In this document: piece by piece, positions 20,584-29,488 of the stretch
How positions within the stretch are numbered: position 1 is the stretch's first letter
Layout: every line of letters starts with the position of its first letter
NCBI RefSeq assembly: GCF_036014015.1
Contig: NZ_CP107905.1
Location: 4,216,001-4,280,000, forward strand
Length of the DNA stretch: 64,000 nucleotides
From: Streptomyces sp. NBC_00457
GTDB taxonomy: Bacteria; Actinomycetota; Actinomycetes; Streptomycetales; Streptomycetaceae
Reading direction: 5' to 3'
Program-made: the position numbers and the translations under genes
The notes under the pieces: model-generated
What the model was told of the DNA's origin: nothing
Databases searched by the model: none
What the model saw: the letters and a program-made list of their open reading frames with translations, nothing else

Positions 20584-21590
20584 TTGGCTGTCTCCTTCTT
20601 GTGCCGGCGGTCCTTGGGGGTGGCCGCCGTGCCGTCTTCTTCGTCCTTGACCTCTGCCACATGGCCGGTGAGGGACAGGAACACGTCGTCGAGGGTGGGC
20701 CGGCGCAGGCCGATGTCGTCGATCTCGACACCTCGGACGTCCAGTTCGCGGATGATCTCGGCGAGGAGCTTGGCGCCGCCGGTGACGGGCACGGTGAGCC
20801 GGCGGGTGTGCTCCTCGACGGTGGTCTCGCCCTTGCCGAAGCCGGTGAGCACCTGGACGGCGGTCGCGATGTCGTCGCGCTCGTGCACCACGACCTCGAC
20901 GCGCTCGCCGCCGGTGCGGGCCTTGAGCTGGTCGGCGGTGCCGCGGGCGATGACACGGCCGTGGTCGACCACCGCGATCTCGTGCGCGAGGTGGTCGGCC
21001 TCCTCCAGGTACTGGGTGGTCAGCAGCAGCGTCGTACCGCCGGAGACGAGCTGCTTGATGACTTCCCACAGCTGCTGGCGGTTGCGCGGGTCGAGGCCGG
21101 TCGTCGGCTCGTCCATGAACATCACGGGCGGCGAGACGACCAGGGCGGCCGCGAGGTCGAGGCGGCGGCGCATGCCTCCGGAGTAGGTCTTCGCGGTCCG
21201 GTCGGCGGCGTCCGCGAGGTTGAACTGCTCGAGCAGCTCGGCGGCCCGGACCTTCGCCGCCTTGGCCTTCATCTGGTAGAGCTGGCCGACCATCTGCAGG
21301 TTCTCGCGGCCGGTCAGGTATTCGTCGACCGCCGCGAACTGGCCGGACAGGCCGATCGAGCGGCGCACGGCGTCGGGGTGCTTGAGCACGTCGATGCCCG
21401 CGACGACCGCCGAACCGCTGTCGGGGCGCAGCAGGGTGGTCAGACAGCGGACGGTCGTCGTCTTGCCCGCGCCGTTCGGCCCGAGCAGGCCCAGCACCGT
21501 GCCCTCGGGGACATCGAGGTCGACGCCGTCCAGTGCCTTTACGTCACCGAAGGTCTTCACCAGGCCTTCGGCATAGATGGCGCCTGGCAT
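20580..21590 (-). CDS. ABC transporter ATP-binding protein (DrrA family)
   Basis: The 336-residue ATPase has Walker A GPNGAGKTTT (about residues 39-48), the DrrA-type signature YSGGMRRRLDLA, Walker B VMFMDEPTTGLD, and a C-terminal DrrA extension of about 100 residues (RRPTLDDVFL). It energises export together with the coupled permease. ATG 21590 has GGAG upstream. A longer in-frame start at 21674 would run into the upstream region. The arrangement is that of daunorubicin-resistance-like exporters, which in Streptomyces are numerous and not necessarily linked to antibiotics. Confidence 0.92.
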   Translation of the reverse strand: MPGAIYAEGLVKTFGDVKALDGVDLDVPEGTVLGLLGPNGAGKTTTVRCLTTLLRPDSGSAVVAGIDVLKHPDAVRRSIGLSGQFAAVDEYLTGRENLQMVGQLYQMKAKAAKVRAAELLEQFNLADAADRTAKTYSGGMRRRLDLAAALVVSPPVMFMDEPTTGLDPRNRQQLWEVIKQLVSGGTTLLLTTQYLEEADHLAHEIAVVDHGRVIARGTADQLKARTGGERVEVVVHERDDIATAVQVLTGFGKGETTVEEHTRRLTVPVTGGAKLLAEIIRELDVRGVEIDDIGLRRPTLDDVFLSLTGHVAEVKDEEDGTAATPKDRRHKKETAK

Positions 21591-21740
21591 GTGAGTTCTC
21601 CACGTCGTTGGGGACAGGTCAGGAAATCGTCGGTTCAGGAGGTTCTTAGGGGAGACAGGGGTGAGCCGAGACACACCATAACGCGATGTATCGCGTCTCT
21701 CAAGAGGATCGACTCGGACGAGTGAGCGGACGCTCCGACC

Positions 21741-22970
21741 TCAGTCGATGACCGTGTAGCCCGCCTCACGCAGGGCCTGGCCGACCTCGGCGCAGTGCGT
21801 CGTGCCCTTCGTCTCCAGATGCAGTTCGACCTCCGCCTCCGTGAGCCCGAGTCGTGGATCGGTCCGTGCGTGGCTCACATCGAGGACGTTAGCGTCCACC
21901 ACTGACAACACCCCCAGAAGCGTTGCCAGCGCCCCCGGCCGGTCCGTCAACCGCAGCCGTACGGCCAGGTAGCGGCCCTGCGCCGCCATGCCGTGCCGCA
22001 GCACGCGCTGCAGCAGCAGCGGGTCCACATTCCCCCCGGACAGCACCGCGACGACCGGGCCCTCGAAGGCCCCGGGATCGCTCAGCAGCGCCGCGACCGG
22101 GGTGGCCCCGGCCGGCTCGACGACCAGCTTGGCCCGCTCCAGGCACAGCAGCAGCGCGGTGGCGATCTCATCCTCGGTGACCGTGCGGACTTCGTCCACC
22201 AGATTTCCGATGATCCCGAACGGCACGTCGCCGGGCCGCCCGACCTTGATGCCGTCGGCCATCGTCGCCGGGTTCTCCACCGCCACCGGCCGCCCCGCCG
22301 CCAGCGAGGGCGGGTACGCCGCCGCGCCCGCCGCCTGCACGCCGACGATCCGCACGTCGGGACGGAGCGCCTTCACCGCGACCGCGATACCGGCCGCGAG
22401 CCCGCCGCCGCCGATACCGACGACGATCGTGCGCACCTCGGGGCACTGCTCCAGGATCTCCAGCCCCACCGTGCCCTGGCCCGCGATGATGTCCGGGTGG
22501 TCGAAGGGGTGGATGAACACCGCGCCCGTCTCGGCCGCGTGCCGCTGCGCGGCGGCCAGCGTCTCGTCGACCACCTGACCGAGCAGCCGCACCTCGGCGC
22601 CGTACTCCCGGGTGGCGCTGATCTTCGGCAGCGGGGCGCCCTTCGGCATGAACACCGTCGATCTCACCCCGAGCAGCGCGGACGCCAGGGCGACCCCCTG
22701 GGCGTGGTTGCCCGCGCTCGCGGCGACGACACCGGCGGCCCGCTCCTCCGGCAGCAGCCCGGCGATACGGACGTACGCGCCGCGCAGCTTGAACGACCCG
22801 GTGCGCTGGAGGTTCTCGCACTTGAAGTGCACCGGAGCGCCGATCAGCTGGGTCAGATGCCTGCTGCCCTCCATCGCGGTCACCCGCGCCACACCCGTGA
22901 GCATCTTCTGGGCGCCGCGTACGTCGTCGAGGGTGACGGGCCGCAAGGAGTCAGCCGTGCTGTAGCTCAT
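21741..22970 (-). CDS. ilvA: Threonine dehydratase (threonine ammonia-lyase), PLP-dependent with ACT domain
   Basis: The enzyme deaminates L-threonine (and serine) to 2-oxobutyrate, feeding isoleucine synthesis and propionyl-CoA. The 409-residue product has the PLP lysine at Lys61 in RTGSFKLRG, the phosphate-binding GGGGLAAG loop and a C-terminal ACT domain (about residues 330-409, LTDRPGALATLL). The one-ACT length of about 400 residues is shared by catabolic and small biosynthetic forms, so the assignment as ilvA or tdcB-like is open. It is divergent from a MarR regulator, which could control it. Confidence 0.93.
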   Translation of the reverse strand: MSYSTADSLRPVTLDDVRGAQKMLTGVARVTAMEGSRHLTQLIGAPVHFKCENLQRTGSFKLRGAYVRIAGLLPEERAAGVVAASAGNHAQGVALASALLGVRSTVFMPKGAPLPKISATREYGAEVRLLGQVVDETLAAAQRHAAETGAVFIHPFDHPDIIAGQGTVGLEILEQCPEVRTIVVGIGGGGLAAGIAVAVKALRPDVRIVGVQAAGAAAYPPSLAAGRPVAVENPATMADGIKVGRPGDVPFGIIGNLVDEVRTVTEDEIATALLLCLERAKLVVEPAGATPVAALLSDPGAFEGPVVAVLSGGNVDPLLLQRVLRHGMAAQGRYLAVRLRLTDRPGALATLLGVLSVVDANVLDVSHARTDPRLGLTEAEVELHLETKGTTHCAEVGQALREAGYTVID

Positions 22971-23115
22971 GACTCAAGCATCGCAGTTCACATCCGCCGG
23001 ACACCGCTGTGACCAACCTCCGAGACCGGTTTGCGCAGCGCCGGTACGACCCGCCTCCCGGCCGCGTACCCTGTCCCCCAATCCAGCACCCCCTTCATGA
23101 AGTGAGCCCCCGGCC

Positions 23116-23640
23116 ATGCCCACAACACCTGAAATGTCGATGGACATGACGACCGTCGGTGACCGCGGTCTCCTGGACGCGCTGCAGCACGAGGTGGCGG
23201 TGTTCGCACGCCGTGCCGAACAGACCCGGCTCGGCGGCGTCGGGCAGGTGCGCAACTCCATGGACCGCGCCGCATACCTGCTGCTCAACCGCCTCGACAA
23301 GGAAGGCCCGATGGGCGTCAAGGCGCTCGCCGCGAGCATGGGGATCGACTCGTCCACGGTCACCCGGCAGGTGGCCCCGCTCGTCGACACCGGGCTGGTC
23401 AAGCGCACGTCGCATCCGGAGGACGGGCGGGCCGTGGTGCTCCAGCTCTCCCCGCGCGGGCTGTCGCGGCTGGAGGAAGTGCGCTCGTCACGGCGTCAGT
23501 TGATGGCCGAGCTGACGGCCGACTGGGCGCCGGAGGAGCGGGAGGCCTTCTGCACGCTCCTCACCCGCTTCAACACCGCGCTCTCCGAGCGGATGGCCGC
23601 CCAGGGCCTGCCGGGCGCGGAGCCCCCGACGGCCTCCTGA
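23116..23640 (+). CDS. MarR-family transcriptional regulator
   Basis: The 174-residue protein has a winged HTH (about residues 45-115) with GVKALAASMGIDSSTVTRQV as the recognition region and the wing RTSHPEDGRAVVLQLSPRG. Helical flanks serve dimerisation. It is divergent from the threonine dehydratase gene, and the 145-nt gap between them would hold the shared promoters. Target and ligand are unknown. Confidence 0.92.
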   Translation: MPTTPEMSMDMTTVGDRGLLDALQHEVAVFARRAEQTRLGGVGQVRNSMDRAAYLLLNRLDKEGPMGVKALAASMGIDSSTVTRQVAPLVDTGLVKRTSHPEDGRAVVLQLSPRGLSRLEEVRSSRRQLMAELTADWAPEEREAFCTLLTRFNTALSERMAAQGLPGAEPPTAS

Positions 23641-23755
23641 GTCTTGACCGTGGGGCCACCCCTGACCTCATATGAGACCGGGGCCAGTCGTCGTACCCGG
23701 CTTCGTCCGCCGTACGCGGCCCGGACCCCGTCATTCCTCAGGGGCGGGAGGCGTG

Positions 23756-24259
23756 GTGCGCAGTCGGCAGGCGTCGCGGGACGCCCGCCGGGCCCGGGAG
23801 TTCGAGGCGTTCGTGGCGGGCGCGGCAGGGCGGCTGCTGCATGCCGCCACGCTCCTCACGGCGGAGCCCCCGGGCGACAACCCGCGCGCGCGACGCCTGG
23901 TCACCCTGGCCCTCGCCCACACCTACGCCGCCTGGGACCGGCTGCGCGGCGAGGACCCGTACGACCGCACCCGCCAGTACCTGGCGACCCGGTTCGCCCA
24001 CGCGGCCTGGCACCAGTACGGCGGACTCGGCCGCGCCCGTCCGCACCCCGGCAGCCCGCTGGCCCGGCTCTCGCCGCAGGAGCGGCTGATCCTGGTGCTG
24101 AGGCTGTACGAGGGGGTCGCCGAGGAGCAGACGGCGGCCCTGCTCGGCCTGTCCGTCGAGCGGGTCCGCGCGATCTGCAACCGCGCGACGACGACCCTGC
24201 TGCATCCGCCGCGGGGACCGGCACCGGCCATGGTGGAAGCGGGGGTGGCGCCGTCATGA
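23756..24259 (+). CDS. Sigma-70 region 4-like DNA-binding protein (SigE/ECF-like, reduced)
   Basis: The product has about 167 residues. The C-terminal half carries a sigma region 4-type HTH (LSPQERLILVLRLYEGVAEEQ, then TAALLGLSVERVRAICNRA), as in SigE-family ECF factors. The N-terminal half is only loosely like sigma region 2, lacks a clear core-binding motif and is rich in Arg. The start is probably the second of two tandem GTG codons at 23756, with GGGAGG 4 nt upstream. Its stop overlaps the next gene's ATG (ATGA), a layout typical of sigma/anti-sigma pairs. It may be a divergent sigma factor or only a DNA-binding relic. Confidence 0.75.
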   Translation: MRSRQASRDARRAREFEAFVAGAAGRLLHAATLLTAEPPGDNPRARRLVTLALAHTYAAWDRLRGEDPYDRTRQYLATRFAHAAWHQYGGLGRARPHPGSPLARLSPQERLILVLRLYEGVAEEQTAALLGLSVERVRAICNRATTTLLHPPRGPAPAMVEAGVAPS

Positions 24260-24504
24260 GCCGGCCCGATCGTGAAGCCCTCGTACGGCAACTCCTGGAG
24301 CAGACCCCGCCACCCGTGCCGCCCGACCTGTATGCGGATGCGGTGCGCCGCGGCAGCCGCATGCTGCGCCGCAGAACAGCGGCCCGCCGAATGCTGTGGC
24401 TGCTGCTGTTCGCGGCGTCGGTGGCCTTCCTGGTGTGGTCTCTGACCGCCCGCCCGTGGGTGGAGCCGCCGTCGGAGACGACTCCACCGCTCACGGGCTG
24501 GTGA
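24256..24504 (+). CDS. Small membrane protein coupled to the sigma-like gene (candidate anti-sigma)
   Basis: The 82-residue protein has a helical N-terminus (SRPDREALVRQLLEQTPPP), a basic segment, one transmembrane helix (MLWLLLFAASVAFLVWSLT) and a short Pro/Thr-rich outside tail. The ATGA overlap with the sigma-like gene implies coupling. Size and topology suit a minimal anti-sigma or membrane tether, but no zinc (HxxxCxxC) motif is present, so this function is inference only. Confidence 0.75.
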   Translation: MSRPDREALVRQLLEQTPPPVPPDLYADAVRRGSRMLRRRTAARRMLWLLLFAASVAFLVWSLTARPWVEPPSETTPPLTGW

Positions 24505-24557
24505 GGGGCGCTCCGCGGGTGGGGCCGTGATCGGTGGTCGGTCTTCTGCGGGTCCGT

Positions 24558-24625
24558 TGCGGCTGGTCGCGCCCACGCGGCGGAGCCGCAAATTGATACG
24601 GCCCCGCGCCCCTTCAGGGCGCTGC
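24558..24625 (-). repeat. Dispersed intergenic repeat, subclass B, copy 1
   Basis: On the minus strand it reads GGGGCGCGGGGCCGTATCAA, then TTTGCGGCTCCGCCGCGTGG and GCGCGACCAGCCGC. The internal GCGGCTCCGCCGC forms a small hairpin. The closest relative in the window is at 58409-58480. It lies between the convergent sigma/anti-sigma-like pair and metB. Confidence 0.7.
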
Positions 24626-24655
24626 CGAACCGCACGGGACCAGCACCGAGCCCGC

Positions 24656-25813
24656 TTACCGGGCCAGCGCTTGCTGGAGGTCCTCCAGGAGGTCGTCGAT
24701 GTTCTCGATGCCCACGGAGAGGCGTACGAGGTCGGCGGGGACCTCCAGGGCCGAGCCGGCGACGGATGCGTGCGTCATCCGGCCCGGGTGCTCGATCAGG
24801 GACTCGACGCCGCCCAGCGACTCGCCGAGCGTGAACACCTTGGCGCGGTTGCAGACCTCTACGGCCGCCTCCTCGCCGCCCTCGACCTGGAAGGAGACCA
24901 TGCCGCCGAACGCCCGCATCTGCTTGGCGGCGACCTCGTGACCGGGGTGGTCCTCCAGGCCCGGGTAGAGGACGCGCGTCACGCGCGCGTGCCGGGTCAG
25001 CATCTCGGCGACCTTGGTGGCGTTCTCGCTGTGCCGGTCCATGCGCACCGGGAGCGTCTTCGCGCCGCGCAGCACCAGCCACGCGTCGAAGGGCCCGGCG
25101 ACCGCGCCCATCGCGTTCTGGTGGAACGCCAGCTCGTCGCCCAGGTCGGTGTCGCCGACGACCAGCGCACCGCCGACGACGTCCGAGTGACCGCCCATGT
25201 ACTTGGTCAGCGAGTGCACGACGACATCGGCGCCGAGCGACAGCGGCTGCTGCAGATAGGGCGTGGCGAAGGTGTTGTCCACGACGAGCCGGGCGCCCGC
25301 GTCATGGGCGATCTGGGCAACGGCGGCGATGTCGGTGACACCGAGGAGCGGGTTGGAGGGGGTCTCCACCCACACGGCCTTGGTCTTCGGGGTGATCGCG
25401 GCTCGTACGGCCGCCGGGTCGCTGGTGTCGGCGACCGACCACTCCACGCCCCACCGGGAGACCACCTTGGCGAAGAGACGGAACGTGCCGCCGTACGCGT
25501 CGTTGGGGATGACCACGTGATCGCCGGGGCTGAGCAGCGTACGCAGCAGGCAGTCCTCGGCCGCCAGTCCGGACGCGAACGCGAGGCCTCGGCGGCCGCC
25601 CTCCAGGGCGGCGAGGTTCTCTTCCAGGGCGGTCCTGGTCGGGTTGGCGCTGCGGCTGTACTCGTAGCCGCCGCGCAGGCCGCCGACGCCGTCCTGCTTG
25701 TAGGTCGAGACCTGGTAGATCGGCGGGACGACCGCGCCGGTGAGGGGATCGGCGGTGTTGCCCGCGTGGATCGCGAGGGTCTCGAAGTGCTGACTGATGT
25801 GCCTGTCGCTCAT
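24656..25813 (-). CDS. metB: Cystathionine gamma-synthase / Cys-Met metabolism PLP enzyme
   Basis: The 385-residue enzyme belongs to the Cys/Met PLP family, which makes cystathionine from O-acyl-homoserine and cysteine (or cleaves cystathionine) in methionine/cysteine interconversion. Lys204 in SLTKYMGGHSD binds PLP. GGYEYSRSANPTR, PNDAYGGTFRL and SLGGVESLIEHP are family blocks. ATG 25813 gives the expected N-terminus SDRHISQHFETLAIHAG. Sequence alone does not separate synthase from lyase activity; the nearby msrA would fit a sulphur-metabolism theme. Confidence 0.93.
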   Translation of the reverse strand: MSDRHISQHFETLAIHAGNTADPLTGAVVPPIYQVSTYKQDGVGGLRGGYEYSRSANPTRTALEENLAALEGGRRGLAFASGLAAEDCLLRTLLSPGDHVVIPNDAYGGTFRLFAKVVSRWGVEWSVADTSDPAAVRAAITPKTKAVWVETPSNPLLGVTDIAAVAQIAHDAGARLVVDNTFATPYLQQPLSLGADVVVHSLTKYMGGHSDVVGGALVVGDTDLGDELAFHQNAMGAVAGPFDAWLVLRGAKTLPVRMDRHSENATKVAEMLTRHARVTRVLYPGLEDHPGHEVAAKQMRAFGGMVSFQVEGGEEAAVEVCNRAKVFTLGESLGGVESLIEHPGRMTHASVAGSALEVPADLVRLSVGIENIDDLLEDLQQALAR

Positions 25814-25957
25814 GGGCACCGAGGGTAATGCGCCGGGCGGGCCGGTGCGGGGTGACCGGACAGGCTCAGGCAGCGGGTCGAGGGGCCGCCGAGCGGGTTT
25901 TCCACAGGCAGCGGACCAGGTTCGCCAATTGTCGGCGGCGTCTGGAACGCTGGAGGC

Positions 25958-27076
25958 ATGGAGATTATCTGGGTCCTGATGGCGATCGTGCTGCTCGGCT
26001 TCGTGCTGCTGCCCTTCCTGCGGCGCAGGCGCGGCGGGATCGAGCTGGTCGCGCCGGGCCACCCGGACGCCGCGGACCCCGCGAACTACGGGTTCGTACT
26101 GCAGGAGGAGCTGGACATCCGCATGCCCGGCCCCGACCAGGACCTGCTGGACGTCCTGGACGTGGTGCAGCACACGCAGCACTACCGGGCGGCGGCGCAG
26201 CTCCTCGCGGGCACGGAGGCGGAGGGCGAGCGGCGCTGGCAGCGCGTGCAGGCCTTCGCGGGCGCCGCGTCGCTGGAGCTCAGCCGGCGGCCGGGCGGGG
26301 TCAGCGAGACGCCGGGCGGGCAGTGGCTGCGGGTGTGGCGGACCGAGGCCCCCAAGGACGCGGGCGGCGCCGCGGTGCACGCGGAGTTCCTGGTTCAGCA
26401 GGCGTGGCGGACGTCGGCGCCCGGCACGGACGAGTTCCGGATCATCATGGAGGAGGCGAAGGCGGCGTGCGGCGAGGCCGCGCTGCTGGCTCCGGGTGAC
26501 CCGATCCCGTACATCGTCGAGCTGTCGGTGGCCCGTGGACTGGCCTACCCCCGGGCGGAGTTCGAGCAGCTCTGGCTGAAGATCCTGGACCGCGCGCCGG
26601 CCCACATGGGGGCGCATCTCGTCGCCCTGCACTACTGGTGCGAGAAGTGGCACGGCTCGCGCGAGCTGGCGACGTCCTTCGCGGAGGCGGCAGCGGCCCG
26701 GGCGCCGCGGGGATCGCTGCTGGCCGCGATGCCGCTCTTCGCGGTCTTCGAGCACCTGCCCGAGGTGAACCTGGTCAGCGGCTTCTACCAGAGCGAGGTC
26801 GTGACGAAGGCGGTCCACGGCGCGCTCTTCGCCGTCCACGCGGCCCGCCCCGACGACCCGATGCTGGCCCACGTCCGCCACCTTCTGGTCTTCTTCCTGG
26901 TCCGCTCCGAGCGCTGGGCCGAGGCCATGAACCAGCTGATACACGTCGACGGCCACATCGGCGCCCTGCCCTGGACCCTGTCCCCCGACCCGGCGGCCGA
27001 GTTCGCGGTGTACCGCGCACTGGCGGTCGCGGGCTACGAGGCGAACGGGGGCAGCCCGGCGACGCTGCCGCACTGA
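25958..27076 (+). CDS. Membrane-anchored hypothetical protein with helical-repeat body
   Basis: The 372-residue protein has one N-terminal transmembrane helix (IIWVLMAIVLLGFVLLPFL), an RRRRGG stop-transfer and a large cytoplasmic all-helical domain rich in Ala, Leu and Trp. The pattern suggests TPR-like repeats (for example LAVLHYWCEKWH-type helices), without a catalytic motif. ATG 25958 follows TGGAGGC. I do not recognise a named family. It is divergent from metB and convergent with msrA. Confidence 0.85.
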   Translation: MEIIWVLMAIVLLGFVLLPFLRRRRGGIELVAPGHPDAADPANYGFVLQEELDIRMPGPDQDLLDVLDVVQHTQHYRAAAQLLAGTEAEGERRWQRVQAFAGAASLELSRRPGGVSETPGGQWLRVWRTEAPKDAGGAAVHAEFLVQQAWRTSAPGTDEFRIIMEEAKAACGEAALLAPGDPIPYIVELSVARGLAYPRAEFEQLWLKILDRAPAHMGAHLVALHYWCEKWHGSRELATSFAEAAAARAPRGSLLAAMPLFAVFEHLPEVNLVSGFYQSEVVTKAVHGALFAVHAARPDDPMLAHVRHLLVFFLVRSERWAEAMNQLIHVDGHIGALPWTLSPDPAAEFAVYRALAVAGYEANGGSPATLPH

Positions 27077-27122
27077 AGCCGCCGCCCGCCGCCGGGCCGC
27101 TCTTCTGGGCCGCTTCGCGCGG

Positions 27123-27635
27123 TCAGCCCTCCGCGCGGGCGGGGAGCCGCCATCCCGGGCGCGGGAAGTGGCAGGTGTAGCCGTCGGGGTAGCGCTCCAG
27201 GTAGTCCTGGTGCTCGGGCTCGGCCTCCCAGAAGGGGCCGACCGGCTCCACCTCGGTGACGACCTTGCCCGGCCACAGTCCGGAGGCGTCCACGTCCGCG
27301 ATCGTGTCCTCGGCGATCCGCTTCTGCTCGTCGTCCACGTAGTAGATCGCCGAGCGGTAGCTCAGGCCGATGTCGTTGCCCTGGCGGTTCTTGGTGCTCG
27401 GGTCGTGGATCTGGAAGAAGAACTCCAGGAGCGCGCGGAAGTCTGTCTTCTCCGGGTCGAAAAGGATCTCGATGGCCTCCGCGTGCGTGCCATGGTTGCG
27501 GTACGTCGCGTTCGGCACGTCACCCCCGGTGTATCCGACCCGGGTCGCCGTCACGCCCGGGAGCCGGCGGATCAGGTCCTGCATCCCCCAGAAGCATCCG
27601 CCCGCCAGCACGGCCCTCTGCGTCTGCGAAGCCAT
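27123..27635 (-). CDS. msrA: Peptide-methionine (S)-S-oxide reductase
   Basis: MsrA repairs oxidised methionine residues using thioredoxin. The 170-residue protein has the catalytic Cys14 in [12 protein letters not shown] and the family blocks [18 protein letters not shown] (acidic active-site Glu) and YRSAIYY. ATG 27635 has GAGGGG upstream; the longer in-frame start at 27839 would reach into decayed DNA. It is convergent with the gene at 25958. Confidence 0.96.
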   Translation of the reverse strand: MASQTQRAVLAGGCFWGMQDLIRRLPGVTATRVGYTGGDVPNATYRNHGTHAEAIEILFDPEKTDFRALLEFFFQIHDPSTKNRQGNDIGLSYRSAIYYVDDEQKRIAEDTIADVDASGLWPGKVVTEVEPVGPFWEAEPEHQDYLERYPDGYTCHFPRPGWRLPARAEG

Positions 27636-27689
27636 TGCGACCCCTCTCATATCGGTCAGCTCAATCACTCGGGCGGCAGCCCGGCGCGC

Positions 27690-27882
27690 ACACCACCGGC
27701 ATCCCCTACCCACCCGCCTCAACGCGGCAGAGTCCCCAGCGATTCCGCACCGGTCGAACCGGCCCCACGGCAGCCGGCCCGCCTTCATCAACCGCATCCG
27801 CAAGTCCCGCCAGACCCGCAGGCTCGTCGGCCAACTCACTCAGCTCGGCTACGACGTGAGCCTCGAACCCCGCACCACGTGA
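27690..27882 (+). pseudogene. Possible transposase 3' remnant
   Basis: Within the 575-nt stretch between msrA and the alginate-lyase gene, one frame ends [20 protein letters not shown], then GYDVSLEPRTT and a TGA at 27880. This resembles the C-terminal tails of actinobacterial transposases (basic helix, LGYxVxLxP). No start, catalytic residues or paired terminal repeats are seen. The rest of the stretch (27883-28120) holds no gene that I can support. Confidence 0.3.
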
Positions 27883-28120
27883 GGCCCAGCGGTGCGGGGA
27901 TTTTCAGAGCAGATCGAGGTTAGCGGCCAGACATGCATCGTTGGCTCAAAGAGGCACATAGCCGAAGGGTGCTCACTCACCCGCGGAGCAGCGTTGATCG
28001 GACGAGACCGAGTCCTTGACCATCCATCTGACCGTCCGGTCGAAGGCCGGACGTCTGGCGTGACATAGCTGCGCACCGCGCCACACGCCAAAGGTTCCGT
28101 GGACCGGCCACCCCTCTCTA

Positions 28121-28149
28121 TTGACATGTACACGAGCCTTCCTTATGGT
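28121..28149 (+). promoter_or_regulatory. Consensus-like vegetative promoter for the alginate-lyase gene
   Basis: TTGACA (28121-28126) and TATGGT (28144-28149) are separated by exactly 17 nt, matching the HrdB-type consensus. Transcription would start near 28156, giving a leader of about 55 nt before the ATG at 28211. Confidence 0.7.
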
Positions 28150-28210
28150 CCAGGCCAATCGTTCTTCATTCGGAACTGTGTTCTCATTCGTGAACAGAAG
28201 AGGTCATCGG

Positions 28211-29401
28211 ATGACGCGAACCAGAACCGCCCTGCTGAGTGTTCTCGCCCTACTGGCCGGCCTGCTGAGCCTTCAGCTCACCGGCCCGGCCCCACGGGCA
28301 ACGGCCGCACCGACAACCTTCACTCACCCCGGCGTGCTCGTGAGCCGGGCCCAACTCGACTACGCCCGGTCAAAGGTGCAGGCCGGCCAACAGCCATGGA
28401 AGGCCGCGTACGACAACATGATGGCCAGCTCCTACGCTTCACTGTCGCGTACCGCCAAGCCGCGGGCCGTCGTGGAGTGCGGGTCGTCGTCCAACCCCAA
28501 CCGCGGCTGCACCGACGAGCGTCAGGACGCCATCGCGGCCTACACCCAAGCGCTCGCCTGGTACTTCACCAGGGACGCCAGGTACGCCAAGAAGTCGATC
28601 GAGATCATGGACGCCTGGTCCGCGACCATCACCGATCACACCAACAGCAACGCCCCGCTGCAGACCGGCTGGGCCGGATCTACCTGGCCGCGCGCTGCCG
28701 AGATCATCAAGTACACCTACGACGGCGGCTGGCAGGGCGCGGGCCGCTTCGCGACCATGCTTCGCACCGTCTACCTGCCCGAGGTGATCAACGGCGCAGC
28801 AACCAAGAACGGCAACTGGGAACTGGTCATGACCGAGGCGGCGATCGGTATCTCGGTCTTCATCGAGGACCGCACCAGCTACGACAAGGCGGTCAGCACC
28901 TACCTCGCCCGGGTTCCCGCGTACATCTACCTGACCAGTGACGGCGCCCTGCCGAAGCCGCCGGCGGGCAGCAGCATCGACACCAGCGCCGAGATCATCA
29001 AGTACTGGCAGGGCCAGAGCACCTTCACCAACGGCCTCTCCCAGGAGACCTGCCGGGACTTCGGGCACACCGGCTGGGGCATCGCCTCCATAGCCGACAT
29101 CGCGGAGACCAGCCGCATCCAGGGCCAGGACCTCTATCCGAGGATCCAGGACCGGCTGCGCCACGCGCTGGGCTTCCACACCTCCTACGAGAACGGCACC
29201 GCCGTACCTTCCTGGTTGTGCGGCGGCTCGGTCGACAAGGGCCTCGGCCAGGTGACGGAGGTCGGGTTCAACGCCCTCCAGAACCGCCTCGGGATCAGCA
29301 TGTCCAACACCCAGAAGTACACCGAGGAACACCGGCCCTCCGGCACGGACAACTACTTCAACGCATGGACGACCCTCACGCACGCCAACAACCCCAGCTG
29401 A
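28211..29401 (+). CDS. Secreted alginate lyase-family protein
   Basis: The 396-residue precursor has a Sec/Tat-like signal peptide ending near ATA-AP (about residue 34). An all-helical alginate-lyase superfamily domain follows, with HPGVLVSRAQLDYAR at its start and conserved segments GNWELVMTEAAIGISVFIEDR and GHTGWGIASIADIAETS. The His, Asn and Tyr residues in these blocks are the likely catalytic set. It should cleave a uronate-containing or related polysaccharide outside the cell; the true substrate is unknown. ATG 28211 has AAGAGG upstream. A strong promoter precedes it and a nested hairpin terminator follows, so it is a stand-alone unit. Confidence 0.87.
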   Translation: MTRTRTALLSVLALLAGLLSLQLTGPAPRATAAPTTFTHPGVLVSRAQLDYARSKVQAGQQPWKAAYDNMMASSYASLSRTAKPRAVVECGSSSNPNRGCTDERQDAIAAYTQALAWYFTRDARYAKKSIEIMDAWSATITDHTNSNAPLQTGWAGSTWPRAAEIIKYTYDGGWQGAGRFATMLRTVYLPEVINGAATKNGNWELVMTEAAIGISVFIEDRTSYDKAVSTYLARVPAYIYLTSDGALPKPPAGSSIDTSAEIIKYWQGQSTFTNGLSQETCRDFGHTGWGIASIADIAETSRIQGQDLYPRIQDRLRHALGFHTSYENGTAVPSWLCGGSVDKGLGQVTEVGFNALQNRLGISMSNTQKYTEEHRPSGTDNYFNAWTTLTHANNPS

Positions 29402-29415
29402 GGACCACCGCCGAC

Positions 29416-29479
29416 CCGCCCAGCCCCGCAGGGGCAGTACCTCGGCAGGATCCCCTGCCGACCCCTGCGGGCTGGGCGG
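29416..29479. terminator. Nested two-level hairpin terminator
   Basis: The outer arms are CCGCCCAGCCCCGCAGGGG (29416-29434) and CCCCTGCGGGCTGGGCGG (29462-29479), with one bulge. The inner arms TCGGCAGG (29442-29449) and CCTGCCGA (29454-29461) form a second perfect stem. It follows the alginate-lyase stop and is the probable terminator. Confidence 0.8.
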
Positions 29480-29488
29480 TACCGGGCA

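Noticed and set aside
20580..21590. DrrAB-like exporter as the sign of an antibiotic gene cluster
   Set aside because: Neighbours are housekeeping genes (greA, ilvA, mca) and no biosynthetic genes are present in the window.
25814..25957. Possible SAM or other riboswitch upstream of metB
   Set aside because: The gap to the divergent gene is only 144 nt and no conserved riboswitch core is visible. The other intergenic leaders (ilvA, greA) likewise show none.
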